Shown here: piece after piece, positions 1 to 12,069 of the stretch
Numbering within the stretch: the first letter of the stretch is position 1
Layout: each line of letters opens with the position of its first letter
From: Apophysomyces variabilis
Lineage: Eukaryota; Mucoromycota; Mucoromycetes; Mucorales; Mucoraceae
NCBI GenBank assembly: GCA_002749535.1
Contig: MZZL01000380.1
Location: 722,654 to 786,653, forward strand
DNA: 64,000 nucleotides
Direction: 5' to 3'
Position numbers and translations under genes: made by a program
Notes under the pieces: generated by a model
The model's input: only the letters and a program-made list of their open reading frames with translations
Databases searched by the model: none
What the model was told of the DNA's origin: nothing

Positions 1-166
1 AACGCAGAACACGGCAAATAGTACTCATACAACGTTTTGCCTTTTGTCGGAGCTGATTCCGAGTCCTGAGAAGGTGAATTACATTTTCCCGTGACAACCA
101 TGCAGATACACACAAAAGAAGAGCTCTGTCGTCAGTTTTCTTTTTTTTGCTTCTCTTTTCTTTGCC
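1..166. promoter_or_regulatory. Upstream region of the NADH dehydrogenase gene
   Basis: No gene is seen here. The stretch just before the ATG at 167 is pyrimidine-rich (about 137-162), which is common ahead of fungal start codons. An upstream ATG at 100 opens an 83-codon frame that overlaps the gene in another phase. I treat it as a chance frame, or at most an upstream ORF. Confidence 0.3.
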
Positions 167-2314
167 ATGGTCTATTCACGCCTTCTCCGATCCAATGCGT
201 TCAAAGTGTTGCCACGTATCCATGTTGGTTTTCAAGCACGTACGGTCGTCTCCAGTTCATCGTTACCACCGAAACGCCGTTTCCGTCGCGTGGTTCTCCT
301 AACTACCGGCGCTGCACTCACAGGAAGTCTCCTATACTACTTATCGCGTGATCCCGATTTCGTAGAAGAAGCAGAAGGAGCACATGAGCATCTCCATCCT
401 CTGGCTGTGCATCCCAAGCCCGGTGGTATAAAGAACCTCCCAGTTGTTGAACACCAGTTGGACGAACGGGATCAAGAACAGCGCAAACAGCGACTGGTCA
501 TTGTTGGCGGTGGATGGGCAGCTGTATCCATATTGAAAAGTTTAGAAAAGGATAAATACAATGTCACAGTCATTAGCAACAACAATTATTTCCTTTTTAC
601 TCCGCTTTTGCCAAGTGCCACGGTGGGCACGCTCGAAATGAGGTGAGGATTATTGTTTTCCCCTTTGATTTTCCTTTTTAAGTTGTCTATAGATCGCTAC
701 TTGAACCTTTGCGGAAAATCGTTGTCCGTGTCAAGGGCCACTTTTTGGAAGCCGAAGCGATTGACGTGGATCTTGATAATAAACTAGTGGAGGTTAAGGG
801 TATAACAGAATCCGACAATTTCTATGTTCCCTATGACAAACTTGTGGTTGCCGTGGGCGCCACAAGCATTACCCATGGTATTAATGGTATTGAACATACT
901 GTGAGCTTAAAGACAATTCGCGACGCCATAAATATCCGTAGGCAAGTGACAGATAATGTGGAGAAAGCTTGTTATCCAACTACGACTCCAGAGGAGCGCA
1001 AGAAGCTTTTAAGTTTCGTTATATGTGGTGGTGGTCCTACAGGCGTTGAGTTTGCTGCAGAGCTGTTCGACTGGGTAAATGAGGATCTTGTGAAATGGGT
1101 AAATAAGAAGATAAGGGCATTTCCTTTTCTGTTTCATTGATTTTTTTTTTACTTATGTTAGTTCCCGAAAGTGATTCGAGAAAGAGTCTCCATCACCATT
1201 ATCCAATCGAGAGATCACATTCTCAATACGTTCGACGCTAAAATCAGCGAGTATGCTGAAAGACGATTTAACCGTGAGAAGATCAACGTCATTACAAACG
1301 CACGTGTGATGCGCGTTGACGAAGACAAGGTGATCTATAGATACAAAGACAACGGCGAAGATAAATATGGAGAGATCCCGTTCGGATTATGCTTATGGTC
1401 AACTGGCATTGGTTCGTAACCCAAAAGAAGATTGAAAATGAAAGGGGAGAATGGGATGCTCATATTATGTTTGCTTCGGATACAGCCATGTCACCGTTCG
1501 CTGAAATGCTCACAAAGAAGCTGAACTCACAGGCGCATAAACGTGTCCTACGAACCGATGGCTTCCTTCGATTGAAAGGAGTCGATGATATCTTTGCTCT
1601 GGGTGATTGTGCCTCCATCGAAAACCCGAAGCTTATAACGCATATTATGGAGATATTTGAGCAGGCGGATGAGTAAGCGATCTTTGTCTATTGGATAGAG
1701 CCATGGATTGAAACTGTTTGGATATAGGAACCATGATGGGTCATTAACCAAGGAGGAGTTCAAAGGAGCCATAGCATTCATGCGAAAACGCTTCCCATTG
1801 ACCGAAGAGCACTTAACAAATTTAGAGCGACTTTTTTCAAAGTACGATTTTGATAAAAGTGGCACTTTAGAGTTGGAGGAAATGGAAAGTATGTTGAAGG
1901 ACATCGACAGTACAATGACCGATTTACCTGCGGTAAGAATGGAATAACGGATTGCCATAGAGACAGTGTGTACTGAACGCAGTTGAATCATTCCAGACGG
2001 CGCAAGTTGCCAGTCAGCAGGGACAGTACCTTGGAAAATATCTGTCGAGATTAGCGGATGTCAATAGCGACGAATTAGAAGTCAGTAGACATGTCGGTCC
2101 TTTCCATTACCGACATTTTGGGACATTGGCATATTTGGGCAATACGGCTGTAGGCGAATTTAGCAAGGGGTACAAGATGATCGGAGGTTTATGGGCACTT
2201 TATCTCTGGCGAAGTGTCTATTGGAGTGAACAAGTCAGTATGAGAACAAGAATGAATCTAAGTTTGGACTGGTCTAAACGAGCCTTGTGGGGAAGAGACC
2301 TATCAAGTGTTTGA
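167..2314 (+). CDS. NDE1: External alternative NADH:ubiquinone oxidoreductase with EF-hands
   Basis: This is a type II, rotenone-insensitive NADH dehydrogenase. The family passes electrons from NADH to ubiquinone without proton pumping. Six exons join in frame: 167-642, 693-1098, 1162-1411, 1486-1672, 1728-1932 and 1997-2314, giving about 613 residues. The N-terminus is Arg/Ser-rich and lacks acidic residues, followed by a hydrophobic segment near residues 43-58, as expected for an inner-membrane protein facing the intermembrane space. The FAD-site motif VIVGGGWA and the NADH-site motif FVICGGGPTGVEF are both present, as is GDCAS near the C-terminal half. Two EF-hand loops (DENHDGSLTKEE and DFDKSGTLELEE) are inserted, as in calcium-regulated fungal and plant forms. 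The C-terminus keeps the hydrophobic YLWRSVYW helix. The third intron begins GTTCGT, a weak donor, but is required to keep the frame. Confidence 0.95.
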
Positions 2315-2779
2315 AGAAGATCAAACATATATGGAGTCCCTGTCGGTCATTAAATAAAAATGAAAGCTGATCTTAAACAAGTCGCCTGCACTCAGGTCAT
2401 AGATCAAGAACCCCGAGGCATGATCCATAGGTGACAGCTTAGTAGAGAGTGCAAAACACCGGATCCAGAAAAGCAGGATGATCTTTGTTTCATGATATGA
2501 CATGATTGTCTCATAGAAAATGTGGAACAAGGAAGTCAGATGCTGTGTGACATACGGATTACCTTTCATTTTAGGACAGCATGAGTTGCCAATTGGGGTC
2601 ACCGGTTTTTCTTATGTGAAAGCTTTTTTTTCTTAAAAAAAAAGGCCCGTAAAAAACCTAATATATGCCATTGCCACCGATACCATTGACATCGTGTAAA
2701 TTCCCTTCTTGTACGTCTTGTGGCGCTCTTGCTCCTTTAAGGATTCAATTGTTCCAACGACAGCATTATCTTTATAATA
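2315..2779. other. Intergenic region
   Basis: This separates two plus-strand genes. It holds an AT-rich stretch with poly-T/poly-A runs near 2625-2645, compatible with 3' processing signals of the upstream gene. A 93-codon minus-strand frame (2321-2602) shows no recognisable motif and I do not call it. Confidence 0.4.
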
Positions 2780-5501
2780 ATGTCTCGTAACGATCACCTT
2801 CACAACCCAACATGCGACAGTGTTAAAAACATTTCTTCACCAACAACCAAAAATCCGAATACTATGTACCCATTGCCTACTACTGTAGAGCAGTCGCTCG
2901 AAGAATGGTTGAATCGAAGTTCACCAAGCTCCCCTTCTTCACTACTTCTTGAGACGTGCCGTTGTTGTGGACAGTCTGATTGCGACAGTTTGCAAAGAAT
3001 AAACAAAACGATTAAAAAACTGGAATCTGATGCCCGTCTAGCTGCTGGTAAGTGAAAACAACACTGAACAATGTAGAAATAACGCTTAAAAACTCAGAAA
3101 TCGGTCAGAGTATTTTAGAAGAATCCAACCGAAGGGTATCAAGCTTGCAAAATCAGGTAACCAAGTCCCTTCTGAAAAACGTCTCGTGCAACCCTGATTG
3201 TTTTTCCTTTTAACTTCAGTTGGATGAATCTCGGATTCGATTGCATGAACTCGAGCAGATTCTTCAAGAAAGTGAGGCAGCAAACAGGGATTTAAATGAT
3301 GGAAAAGTTAAACTCGCAAGGGGATGTCAAAAGACTCAACAGGTTGGTACAAGAAAGGAGAATTCGAAAGGGAGAGACGAAGAGGGGAAGGACATTATCG
3401 TCCCTGATCGCTAATATCGATTTACAGGCCTTAGATGAGATCGTAAAGGATCTGGAACTGGCAAATGCGAAATGTGCAGAATTATCCAATGATTTGGAGT
3501 GTAAAAACGTTGAAGTTGAAAAACTTCGTATCTTTAAGATCATGGTTCGTCAAGCGGATATCAGAGAAGAAGCTCTGCGTTCAAAGGTACCGAGGCATGA
3601 TTTATTCATTCTTTTTTTCTTTCGGTTTTCTTTTCAACACATAACGAACATATTCTACCTAGCTTGAAGACACACGACAGGAATTGGCGATATCGCGTAG
3701 AAACGAAATGATCTTGGAAGCTCGTCAAAAAAAGTTACGGACCAGATGGGGTACGTGTTTTGGACTTGTATCTGTCCATGGCATCGATCTCATGTAAGTG
3801 CTAGAATCATTGTCTGCTGCTTGCGAAAAATCGGGAGAAGAATCCCAAGAGACACGAGCCGAAGGTGATGTGGAATGGTTACGAACATACAATGAAAAGC
3901 TTAAAGCAGACATACTCAAGGTAAGTATATGGCAGCAGTTGGAAGGAGCAAGCAAGACTTACCGCAATACTTAGCTTACCTCGAGCGTTACTCCAACAAA
4001 CGATATGTCTAATCAGCTCGTGTCCGTCATAAAAGAGCTTGTATCTGCAAATAGTAAACTCAAATCAGATCTTTTAAGTTGCAGAGAACAACTCTCCGAG
4101 ACACAGAGCGACTTAATAGCACTGCATGGTAGATTGGAAGAAATGGAAACACCGATAGAGCTTCAGCCTACGCGCAACAACATCCCATTGCTGGATGCTG
4201 GAACGCCAGATCGTAGCCGGCGCCTCAAATCCACAGTGCGCCGAACATCGTCTGTAAGAGAGACGAAGAAAGCAGCGAGCACTGGCAAAAAGCCTTTATG
4301 TCGTACCAAAACATTACCACCTCCAATTCCTTCTGTTTCCGTATCACAGCCGACAAATTCGGCTGTAATCCATCACCATTACCATCATTATGTTATCGGA
4401 GGAAAGAAGAAGAGAAACGAAAAGGACGTGTCAAAGAAGAACTTAGAGACCGAAGATCCAGCGAAAACCGAACAGAATCTTGAGCTGCTCCCGCCAAAGC
4501 GTGAAGGAGACGCAGTGCAGATATTTTCAGAACCAATAAGCTGTTCACCGTCTTCGTCTACAACGACAAGCACGAATAATAATGCCAAAGACAATACAAA
4601 GATGCCTTACTGTGTGTTGGAATCGCATGTTTCTCAAGTTTTGGAAAGGTTACGGGGAACAGATATTCGAGCACTAAACCGTCGATTGCGTCGCGCTTTT
4701 GATATGTTGGAATTGAGTAATATGAGTAATTCGATCATTGAAAATATTTTGGTCGATATTGATACTTTGGATACACGTTTTGCCTGGCTACGTGATACAT
4801 TATCCTCGTCGGAAAAAAAGCCAATAGAAGAGACGGCATTAGAATATTTTTTCCTTATCGTTCGCCTCTTTCAGGATGCACTCAAGGAAATCGGTCAGTT
4901 ACGGATGACCATGAATGAATTGCAGGTGGAATATGTCAAAAAGGTCGAAGAAAGTGGTTTGCGTGCGGAAGAGGAAATCATACGAAAACGGCACATGGAA
5001 AAATCCGAGGAAAAGCATACTTCTCCCCTGGCATGGCTGACTAGTATGTTTTATCGGGCAGCAGCAGCAGGTGCGCCAAAGCCCATACCACGTAGAACTC
5101 TAGTACGGTCTGCATCGTCTGATGATCTTTCAGCGCGATCCACCCGTGATAGATCAACATTAGCTAAGACGTTGACAACTATGACCATCCATGGCGACGA
5201 AGAGGCGGTGGAACGATATTTACATCGGGCCAAGAGTGACCGATTTGGACCTCCTTCAAGCTTTCCACGAGCCATAGGCGAGAAGTCATGCGGGCAACCA
5301 ACGATGCGCGCTTCGCAGAGTACAGGTTCAATCAGACGACGACAACCTGGACGGGCGAAACCGCTTACACTACGGAATCCGTCGCCGTCCGCTTCTACTA
5401 GTTGGGATATTCCACGACCGTCTTCACCTGGTCCAGGTGTTGAATGGAAAGTAGCAAGCGGACCATATTCTAGCAGTTGGTTGGGTGTAGGTAGCAAGTA
5501 A
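2780..5501 (+). CDS. Large coiled-coil protein, conserved fungal type, function unknown
   Basis: Seven exons join in frame (2780-3047, 3098-3156, 3220-3342, 3428-3586, 3663-3750, 3799-3920, 3975-5501) for about 781 residues. The N-terminus has a short cysteine cluster (CRCCGQSDC) followed by long heptad-rich segments with many Glu, Lys and Leu, predicted coiled coil over roughly residues 75-330. A histidine/tyrosine-rich patch (HHHYHHYV) and a basic stretch follow. A second helical segment with conserved-looking text (SIIENILVDIDTLDTRF) comes next, and the tail is Ser/Arg/Pro-rich and probably disordered. It looks like a structural or cytoskeletal scaffold, but I cannot name it. I recall the cysteine/coiled-coil start and the His/Tyr patch in other fungal proteins of unknown role, which is memory and not proof. 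The third intron uses a GTTGGT donor, so that junction is the least certain. Confidence 0.8.
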
Positions 5502-5764
5502 TAACAGGCATAGATAGTAGCCTTAATTTCTAAATTGTTTAAACAACGATTCACTGTGTTCTTTCCTATCTTTGACAGTTTTCGAAGGTTGCTTTGTGAA
5601 TTGCAAAAGTTTAACGCTGCGTGATTGGTCCGAACCTTCATGGCCACACTGTTTGCGGTCCAAACTCGACTTTATGAGTTTGCACCTAGAAAATATGCCA
5701 ACTTTACAGTAGATTACGCAATGGGTTACAGTATTAATGATAGAAATAGATCTATTTGTAAAGT
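5502..5764. other. Intergenic region
   Basis: This separates the 3' end of the coiled-coil gene from a minus-strand transposase relic. No gene or RNA is recognised. Confidence 0.3.
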
Positions 5765-6320
5765 CTTAAAGCGTCTGAACCATTCTTGATGGGGACAGCT
5801 GAGCTTTTGCTTCCTAGACTATGCGGTCCTTAAGGTTACCGTCAGATTCTACTGCATCTCTTCTTACGACAACTTTAACGTTGGCTAAGAATCCATTAAT
5901 TGGATCAACGAGTGGAGAATACGGAGAAAAATAGAGACATATTTATACGCTCTGTCCGCTAACAATTGCTCGACTTTAGCTGATTTATGGTTTAGGGGCG
6001 TTATCCATAACAAGATAATACTTTTTGTTCCATGTCCATTCAAAAGATCCATAATATTACAAATCTAAAGGATGACATGTTGGACGCAGGTGCCAATCCT
6101 AGCATTCATATCTGCCATGACTTGCTCAGGTTTGCTCAAATACATGTCAATAACACCAGTCAAAAGAAATAGCACCAAGCAGTGCAATACATACACATCT
6201 CCCACTGATAAACAACCCGTTTTGTCAGTGTGGATTGCTTAGAACGATGATACCAGTCTGCGAAAACTTGAGCCTTCCATAGATGCAAATCCGTTTTAGG
6301 TCACAGTAAAAGATCATCCA
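5765..6320 (-). pseudogene. Tc1/mariner-like (DDE) transposase relic
   Basis: Read on the minus strand across three frames, this stretch gives a decayed transposase. LVMDNAP marks the second catalytic Asp. After a gap come an HKSAKVEQLLADRAYKY-like stretch, then YFSPYSPLVDPIN, equivalent to the YSPxLNPIE block, and a basic VKVVVRRDA segment. The final catalytic Glu/Asp is replaced by Asn in PIN. Several stops and at least two frameshifts break the reading, so it cannot encode an active enzyme. Intact relatives of this family, with a GVID..KP segment before the catalytic Asp, are familiar to me from Mucorales genomes. It lies directly behind the 3' end of the CDK7 gene. Terminal inverted repeats were not found by eye. 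Confidence 0.75.
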
Positions 6321-6357
6321 ATAAATAGCGCTATAAATACATCATTTATCGCACATA

Positions 6358-7777
6358 TCAATAATCTGTCTTTCGCGGCATTTTGGCTATGCGAGTATCA
6401 TCATCGTTGTCAGGGCCTGCCCTTTTCTTCAGTGTTTGTGCCACGAGCTCCGGATTTGGAGCTTTTTGAGGTAATTTTTCAGGTGAGGTAGCCAGAGGTT
6501 GATTACGGAAGTATGGATGGCCAAGACACTGAAGTTTGAGGTTTATGTCAGATCATCCTTTTTTCCCCACTATTCCTGGTTACCGCGTACCTCTTGTGCC
6601 GTCCACCGTTTGTTAGGATCAAATACTAGCATTTTCTCCAATAGATCTAACGCGTCTGAGCCAGCAGCCGTAAAATATTGTTGCAGAGGAACCTTAGGGA
6701 ATATCTTGAATTGAATGTAATCGGGCAAAGATGTCATCCCCTGATCAGAAAATTGTGTTATATAACAAGGTTTTCCTTGCGTTGCTTTTTTTATTGCTAT
6801 ATATTACCGGCCAATCTGCCTCTGAAGGCGTGCCCAAAGCATGGAAAATCTTTGTTAATTGATCCATGTCCGAATCCCCTGCTACGTAAGGCGTACGCAA
6901 CATGAGCTCTGCAAAGATACAACCAACGGCCCATATATCCACGGCATATGAATATTCCCTCGCTCCAAACAGCAGTTCCGGAGACCTGTACCATCTATAG
7001 AAGGGCAGTGCGTTAGCTACCCTTTTCTTGGACATTCTCCTTACCGTGTCACTACTTCTGGTGTCATTTGTCGGTCAGGATCGCCCCAATCTCTTGCAAG
7101 ACCAAAATCGGCTATTTTCAATACGCCACCACGTGTAAGCAAAAGATTGTTCGGCTTCATATCCTAATGGCGCAGTTATTCATTTTAGACTATTTCTTGT
7201 CTTATGCAATGTATTTCTTCTTCTGTTTCTTCCTTTTCTCACTTCATCAATCTTACTCTGTGCAATATATAATGACGATGACAGTGATCCAATCCGCGAA
7301 GCATCATCAACATCCACGACTTGGTGTCTGCTGGCATGAACAATATACTTTTATCCTTGATCACCTGTTCTAAATCCGAATCCAGATACTCCAGAACAAG
7401 ATTTAAATTCGTTTTATGCGAGAATACATCTACGAGCTTGCAGGAAAAGCATATGATTAAGTGGCGATTTTATGCTATACAATGGATCTACCTCGATGAC
7501 ATTAGGATGCTTCAGTTCTTGAAGAAATTTGACTTCGCGGATAGCTGTCAGGTCGAGCCCGTCTTTGAATTGACCCATTTTGATCTTTTTAATGGCAACG
7601 GTTCGACCTGTGGCGATCTGTGTGCCTGCAATGCTTCGTTAACCACTTCGGTAACAGCCGATCCATGTCTTAACCTCGATAGACAACAGCAAAGGTACCC
7701 TCGCCGACCTTTGCATCTTTCTGATATTTTCTTTCAACGTGAGAATTGCTCTCATCCGCAGCTTCATTAACAGCCAT
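6358..7777 (-). CDS. KIN28: CDK7/Kin28-type kinase of TFIIH
   Basis: This is the cyclin-dependent kinase of the TFIIH kinase module, which phosphorylates the RNA polymerase II C-terminal domain. Exons join on the minus strand with canonical introns. From the start at 7777 one reads [11 protein letters not shown] (glycine loop), [11 protein letters not shown] (catalytic Lys), a PITAIRE-helix equivalent [22 protein letters not shown] (catalytic loop), [11 protein letters not shown], and the activation segment [39 protein letters not shown] and the C-lobe [16 protein letters not shown] follow. The DLTAIRE helix together with ARDWGDP identifies CDK7 rather than CDK1 or CDK9. The tail carries a short basic, probably nuclear, sequence before TGA at 6358-6360. 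The start chosen is the ATG at 7775-7777. Two bases upstream lies a good 3' splice site (TTTTGTTTCAG), so a 5' UTR intron is likely. Confidence 0.93.
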
Positions 7778-8688
7778 GTCTGAAACAAAATAACCGACGC
7801 GATCTGAATGCACGACAGCCGTTATGCTTCCGAAGTTTGGGACAGTCCCAGCAACGAACAATTGCTGAGTTTCGAAGATGATGCATTCACAATGATCGAC
7901 CGCAGACAACTTTGGTTTGTTATTAAAAAAACTTGCTATAGTTGCACTGATGATTGCGGATACTACACTTACATTATACTTACAATACGTTGACAGCATC
8001 GGAACGATTTTGAGCAGTATCAATGGTACAACGAAAGTGGACCACAGCCATTACCGCGGTCTGCGATATTTTACTTGAACACTTCCGTTTTAATGAATTA
8101 CAGGCATGGTTAGCGTTCGTAAATTAAAGTACGCTTCCAACCTTGCAAACATTATGTGGCAGTTATTAACAAGTTTCCCATGTAACGCTGACGCTGATGT
8201 GATGAAATAATTCAAAACTCTATAATTAATATGGAAGACATTTAAGTTGAGGGTCAGTCCGTTGAGAGCCATGGCTTCCTTTGGACATCACATGGACGTT
8301 GGTTTCCTGTATGTCCATTTAATGTTCAATAAATCGCCTTTTTACATTGCTAATGATTTGTATATGTTATTATAGATGGTATGTCTAATAGTTTTTAAGA
8401 GTTTGCTTGTTGTCTTTCCATACATAATATAGGTACTTCGCATTTTGCGTAGCGCAAAGAGAATTAGAAAATCCGTTTTTGCCGATATTTTCGTTTATGT
8501 TAGCTGCATTACCCGTAGGATCATTTAGGATTGTGATCTACATCCGGTAGCGTTCCTTTTCCAGCGCGAAGCCATCCTATTCGCTGTGGCGCACAAGTAG
8601 CTTTTTTGGGCGGCGCACTGGTAAAAATACTAGGACGAAAAGTTGCCCGACGAATTATGTATGGTAGTCCCATTTCGGCCACTGTGCA
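7778..8688. other. Divergent intergenic region between CDK7 and KAT14 genes
   Basis: This holds the promoters of two divergently transcribed genes. A likely 5' UTR splice acceptor for CDK7 lies at its left edge. Short ATG frames occur on both strands (for example 7808-7993), but none has a recognisable motif. No RNA gene was seen. Confidence 0.35.
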
Positions 8689-11499
8689 ATGAAGCAATTA
8701 CCATACGATGTAATTAAATAGACATTACGATGAAAGCTATAAGTTAATAACCATTGCCTAGATTAATTCACTGACATGGGAAGATGAAGCCCACACTAGA
8801 AATACCGAAAATATATATTGTTACTGTGGCAAAGCTAAGACGGAGTACGTGGATCGTCATTATGCATCTATAAATTGATCTTCAAATTAGGGATAAACCA
8901 ATGGCACAGTGCGATTCATGCCGACAGCTATTCCATGGAGGTAACAGCGATCGCGATCTACAGTTTAAAAGTGCTTAATTCGGCATCAGCATGTATACAA
9001 TGTCTTCCAAAACCATTGCTGTTTGGAGATTCCTTTTTTACATTTCGTTGCAGTGTGTGCACGAAGAGCAAGGAAGAATATCATCGTCATAATATGAGCT
9101 GGGTCACCATTGTTCATTTAGTCATTTACAATTTAATGCAACGCCAAAACTTTGAGTCAAGCAAGATTAAAGATCGCGATCACAAATACTTCCGTTGGAA
9201 AGAGGATGTTTGTTCGTTAATAGATGATTATTGGGATTATCTTGCACCAGACAAACAAAGTGAGTACGTACTTTGCTTAATATTCAGTTTACTGACGAGT
9301 TTCAGAATCAATCACTTGGCATAACACAGTTGCAAGTGTTCTATCAACACACAGTACCATATTTCAATCTGGGTTGGAAAAATTCCACCAAAGTGGTAAG
9401 TATCGTTATATGTTCTCAATGATAATGGTTGACTGGTCTTTGCAGCTTGGTGGACTTTACATTCAGAAGAACCGCCTATAAAAGGTATGTATAGCCGGTA
9501 ATTTCATTTCTGGTTCGCTTATATAGACTGAAGATACGAAAGCCAAGACTACTGCCGTAAAGCCTAATTTAAAACGACCATTAAAACGCTCCCGAAACGA
9601 AAGCACTTCGGACAATAGCAGCGACAAAGAGAAACGACAGCGGATTACTCGGGCACGAACAAAAGAGACACCCGCTAGACAAATTAAGACAGCACAAGCT
9701 TCTGATGAGGCAAAGAGCCGTGAAACATCACATCCCTCCACTGAGGTATAACAGTCGATAAACATTATGTTTGTTTAACAGTCATAGATTGATAAGGACC
9801 ATGACGAAGATTTGATGGAACTTAGCTCACTGTCTGATCTTTCTTCAGAGTCTGAACTATTTTCAGCCGATGAAAGCGAAGAGGTACAAGTGAGATAAAC
9901 AAGCAATGGACCTGAACGTTTATAAATTTGTCAGGTGCAAGCGTCTGTAAAAGAAGCGCTCAGGAAGACCGCGAAAAGCGAAATTACAGATAACGAAGAG
10001 CTGAAAGAAGATACGGCCAAGGAGTTACCAGGATTATTTGCAGAAAGCGTAGCTGCAGAATCTGTGGAGCATAGCAAGAATCTCGAAAACGGCTTGTTGT
10101 GTGATAATAAGATTGAAGAAAGCAGTATACCAGTAGAGCAAATGAAGACTACCGAAAAATCAGTAACGCCAGGCGAACCGTTACCAGAGTCGGACGATAG
10201 TACAAATGAATTGAAAAAGCATATTACTGGAGAGGTAAGGTGATAATGCGCGTGTAACAGTATTTAACGGAAATCTATCAGAAATCTGCAGAAAAAAGAG
10301 ACGGAGGGGCAGCACACGTCCAAAAAGCGTCGGTATTGCCATCCATTTTATCTCAGCATTTGGAGTGGACGCTTCTGCAAAAACTGGAAAATTCAACAAG
10401 GAAGATGCCTACCGTTGCAATGCGATTCAAACGAAAGCTTGCCGTTCGTCGGGTATGGGGACGGTTTTAATTCAAGTAATGTCGAATTGAATATCTCGTA
10501 TAGTTAAAACGGAATCTTGGCATAAAACTATTCGACTTGGATAACCAAGTGGGTCTGTTACTACGAACCAATCAGGATATGGTAGCGATGTCCAAAACCT
10601 CTACGATAAGAGCCGCAGCAAACCAACAAGAGGACGCTGCGGATCAGCATATGCCCACCATACCGCTTACAGTAGACCCCATCACATTTACTCCCTATAA
10701 ATCGTCTTTCGCGTCGAGATTGTATGGACGCCCATGGCGTAGTAGTACCATGACTAGAAGTGAACCATGGTTATCTACGTGGAATGGGCGTAAACTGCGA
10801 CCGTATATCCGGAGGGATTTCGAAAACAAGCCTGTGCGAATGCAATTGTTGCAACAGATAAGGGAACGGCGACAATCAGAGGAGACTAATGAACCGCTAG
10901 AAGAGGAATCCATTGATTACGTCTATTTCCAGCGCGAACATTTAACCCAAGTGAATGATCTTTTATGTCGCTGTTTCTGGGATGGTATCGATGTGTCGGA
11001 ATCGCTTATGTATCCAGAGTTTAGCGTACTTGCATTGTACAAGCGACAAGTAATTGGGTGCGCATTTATGACTCCTGAAGCATATATAACGTACTTTGCT
11101 GTGTTAGCAGGGTGGGAAGGTGCTGGAATCGGACAGTGAGTAAAATTTAATAGCTTCATGGGGGTAGCGGGATAATGATCGCTTTCTTTCTTTTGTTAGG
11201 TTTATGCTCTATCATTTGTTTCAAGTAGGTCAAAGATCTTTTATGGTATTGTTTACTAAAGGATTTGCAGACTGCCATCAGTAAAGATATTACGTTACAT
11301 GTGTCAGCGAACAACAACGCTATGGTATAAAAGATTTACAAGATTTTGCTTTTCTACCGTTACTGATATATGTTATTAGATTCTCTACCAGAAGTTCGGG
11401 TTCAAGCCAGAAGAGTTTATCGTCAACTTTTACGACAAATATCTACCATCGGACAGCACCTTCAGCAAAAATGCATTTTTCCTTCGACTTCGACGCTAG
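8689..11499 (+). CDS. KAT14: KAT14 (CSRP2BP)-like acetyltransferase, ATAC-type subunit
   Basis: Fourteen exons join in frame to about 720 residues: 8689-8709, 8762-8844, 8891-8940, 8990-9259, 9306-9395, 9446-9484, 9534-9745, 9788-9883, 9935-10234, 10282-10452, 10504-11135, 11200-11224, 11271-11324 and 11380-11499. The N-terminus is a Cys/His zinc finger (CYCGK, CDSCRQLFHG, FRCSVCTK). A winged-helix-like segment follows (KYFRWKEDVCSLID, TWHNTVASVLSTH, SAWWTL). An acidic, Ser-rich linker leads to the block FKRKLAVRR..IKLFDLD and then LRPYIRRDFENKPVRMQLL. The C-terminus is a GNAT domain with an acetyl-CoA loop (EGAGIGQFMLYHL), ITLHVSANNNAM and YQKFGFKPEEF, ending AFFLRLRR. Domain order, these blocks and the length match animal KAT14 (about 780 residues), a subunit of the ATAC histone acetyltransferase complex. 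The 7-codon first exon is inferred from splice sites. The seventh exon needs the second of two AG acceptors. Confidence 0.92.
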
Positions 11500-11671
11500 T
11501 CATGCCATAGCTCATCCATTCTCATCATCCTTCACATCTTACCAAGCGTTCGGCTTGTTCTCTTCTTACGCCCTATATATCTGGTTTTGCCCTTTCATGT
11601 TCGAAGGATTCTACATGTGACCAGTATTGTTTCCTCAATTGGGAGGATTTCACCTAGAATATGTTGTCTAT

Positions 11672-12069
11672 TTAATAAAATTGTTTGTAGTCTTGGGGAA
11701 GTTCCTGTACCTTGCCCAAAGTATCGTCATCCCATAAAACTTCATACCACACTTTCCCAGTGTCATCGACACTTTTATTCATTATCTTGATCAAACTAGG
11801 ATGACCAACGCCGTCTGTTGGATTATCGGAGTCTTCAGAATCGTCCAAGCTATAATAGTCCATGTTTTTTGGCGCGTGGGGTCGGATGTCATCAGGCCGT
11901 ACGAAGGTTGACCTAAATGTGCCCTCTTGCAAAGGGATCACGACCGATCTTACTTTTTTTCGTATTGCAACCTCAGACTTTGGCTTGATGTCGGCCTAAT
12001 AGTTTCGTCAATAGGGAATGGGGAAGATACACGCCTTAACTCTCTTGGGCGGTTGCATATCTCAGCCAT
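11672..12069 (-). CDS. Small unknown protein with a possible chromo/tudor-like C-terminus
   Basis: Two exons (12069-11954 and 11912-11672) joined by a 41 bp GTAAGA...TTTAG intron give a 118-residue protein starting MAEICNRPREL. The middle is acidic (SLDDSEDSDNPTD). The C-terminal 45 residues include IKIMNKSVDDTGKVWYEVLW followed by DDDTLGKV, an aromatic beta-strand pattern that could be a chromo- or tudor-like barrel. I do not recognise the family. It lies tail-to-tail with the KAT14 gene, 172 bp away. The coherent splice and single frame support a real gene; the domain suggestion is inference. Confidence 0.55.

Noticed and set aside
5051..5647. Minus-strand 198-codon frame opposite the coiled-coil gene
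   Set aside because: It lies antisense to the low-complexity C-terminal tail of a well supported exon, and its composition mirrors that tail.
9485..9533. Apparent premature stop in KAT14 after the sixth exon
   Set aside because: Splicing to the nearest AG gives a stop, but the next AG seven bases on restores the frame and the downstream blocks match KAT14, so the gene is intact.
9463..9765. Minus-strand 100-codon frame inside the KAT14 locus
   Set aside because: It is the shadow of Ser/Arg-rich KAT14 exons and has no motif or splice partners.
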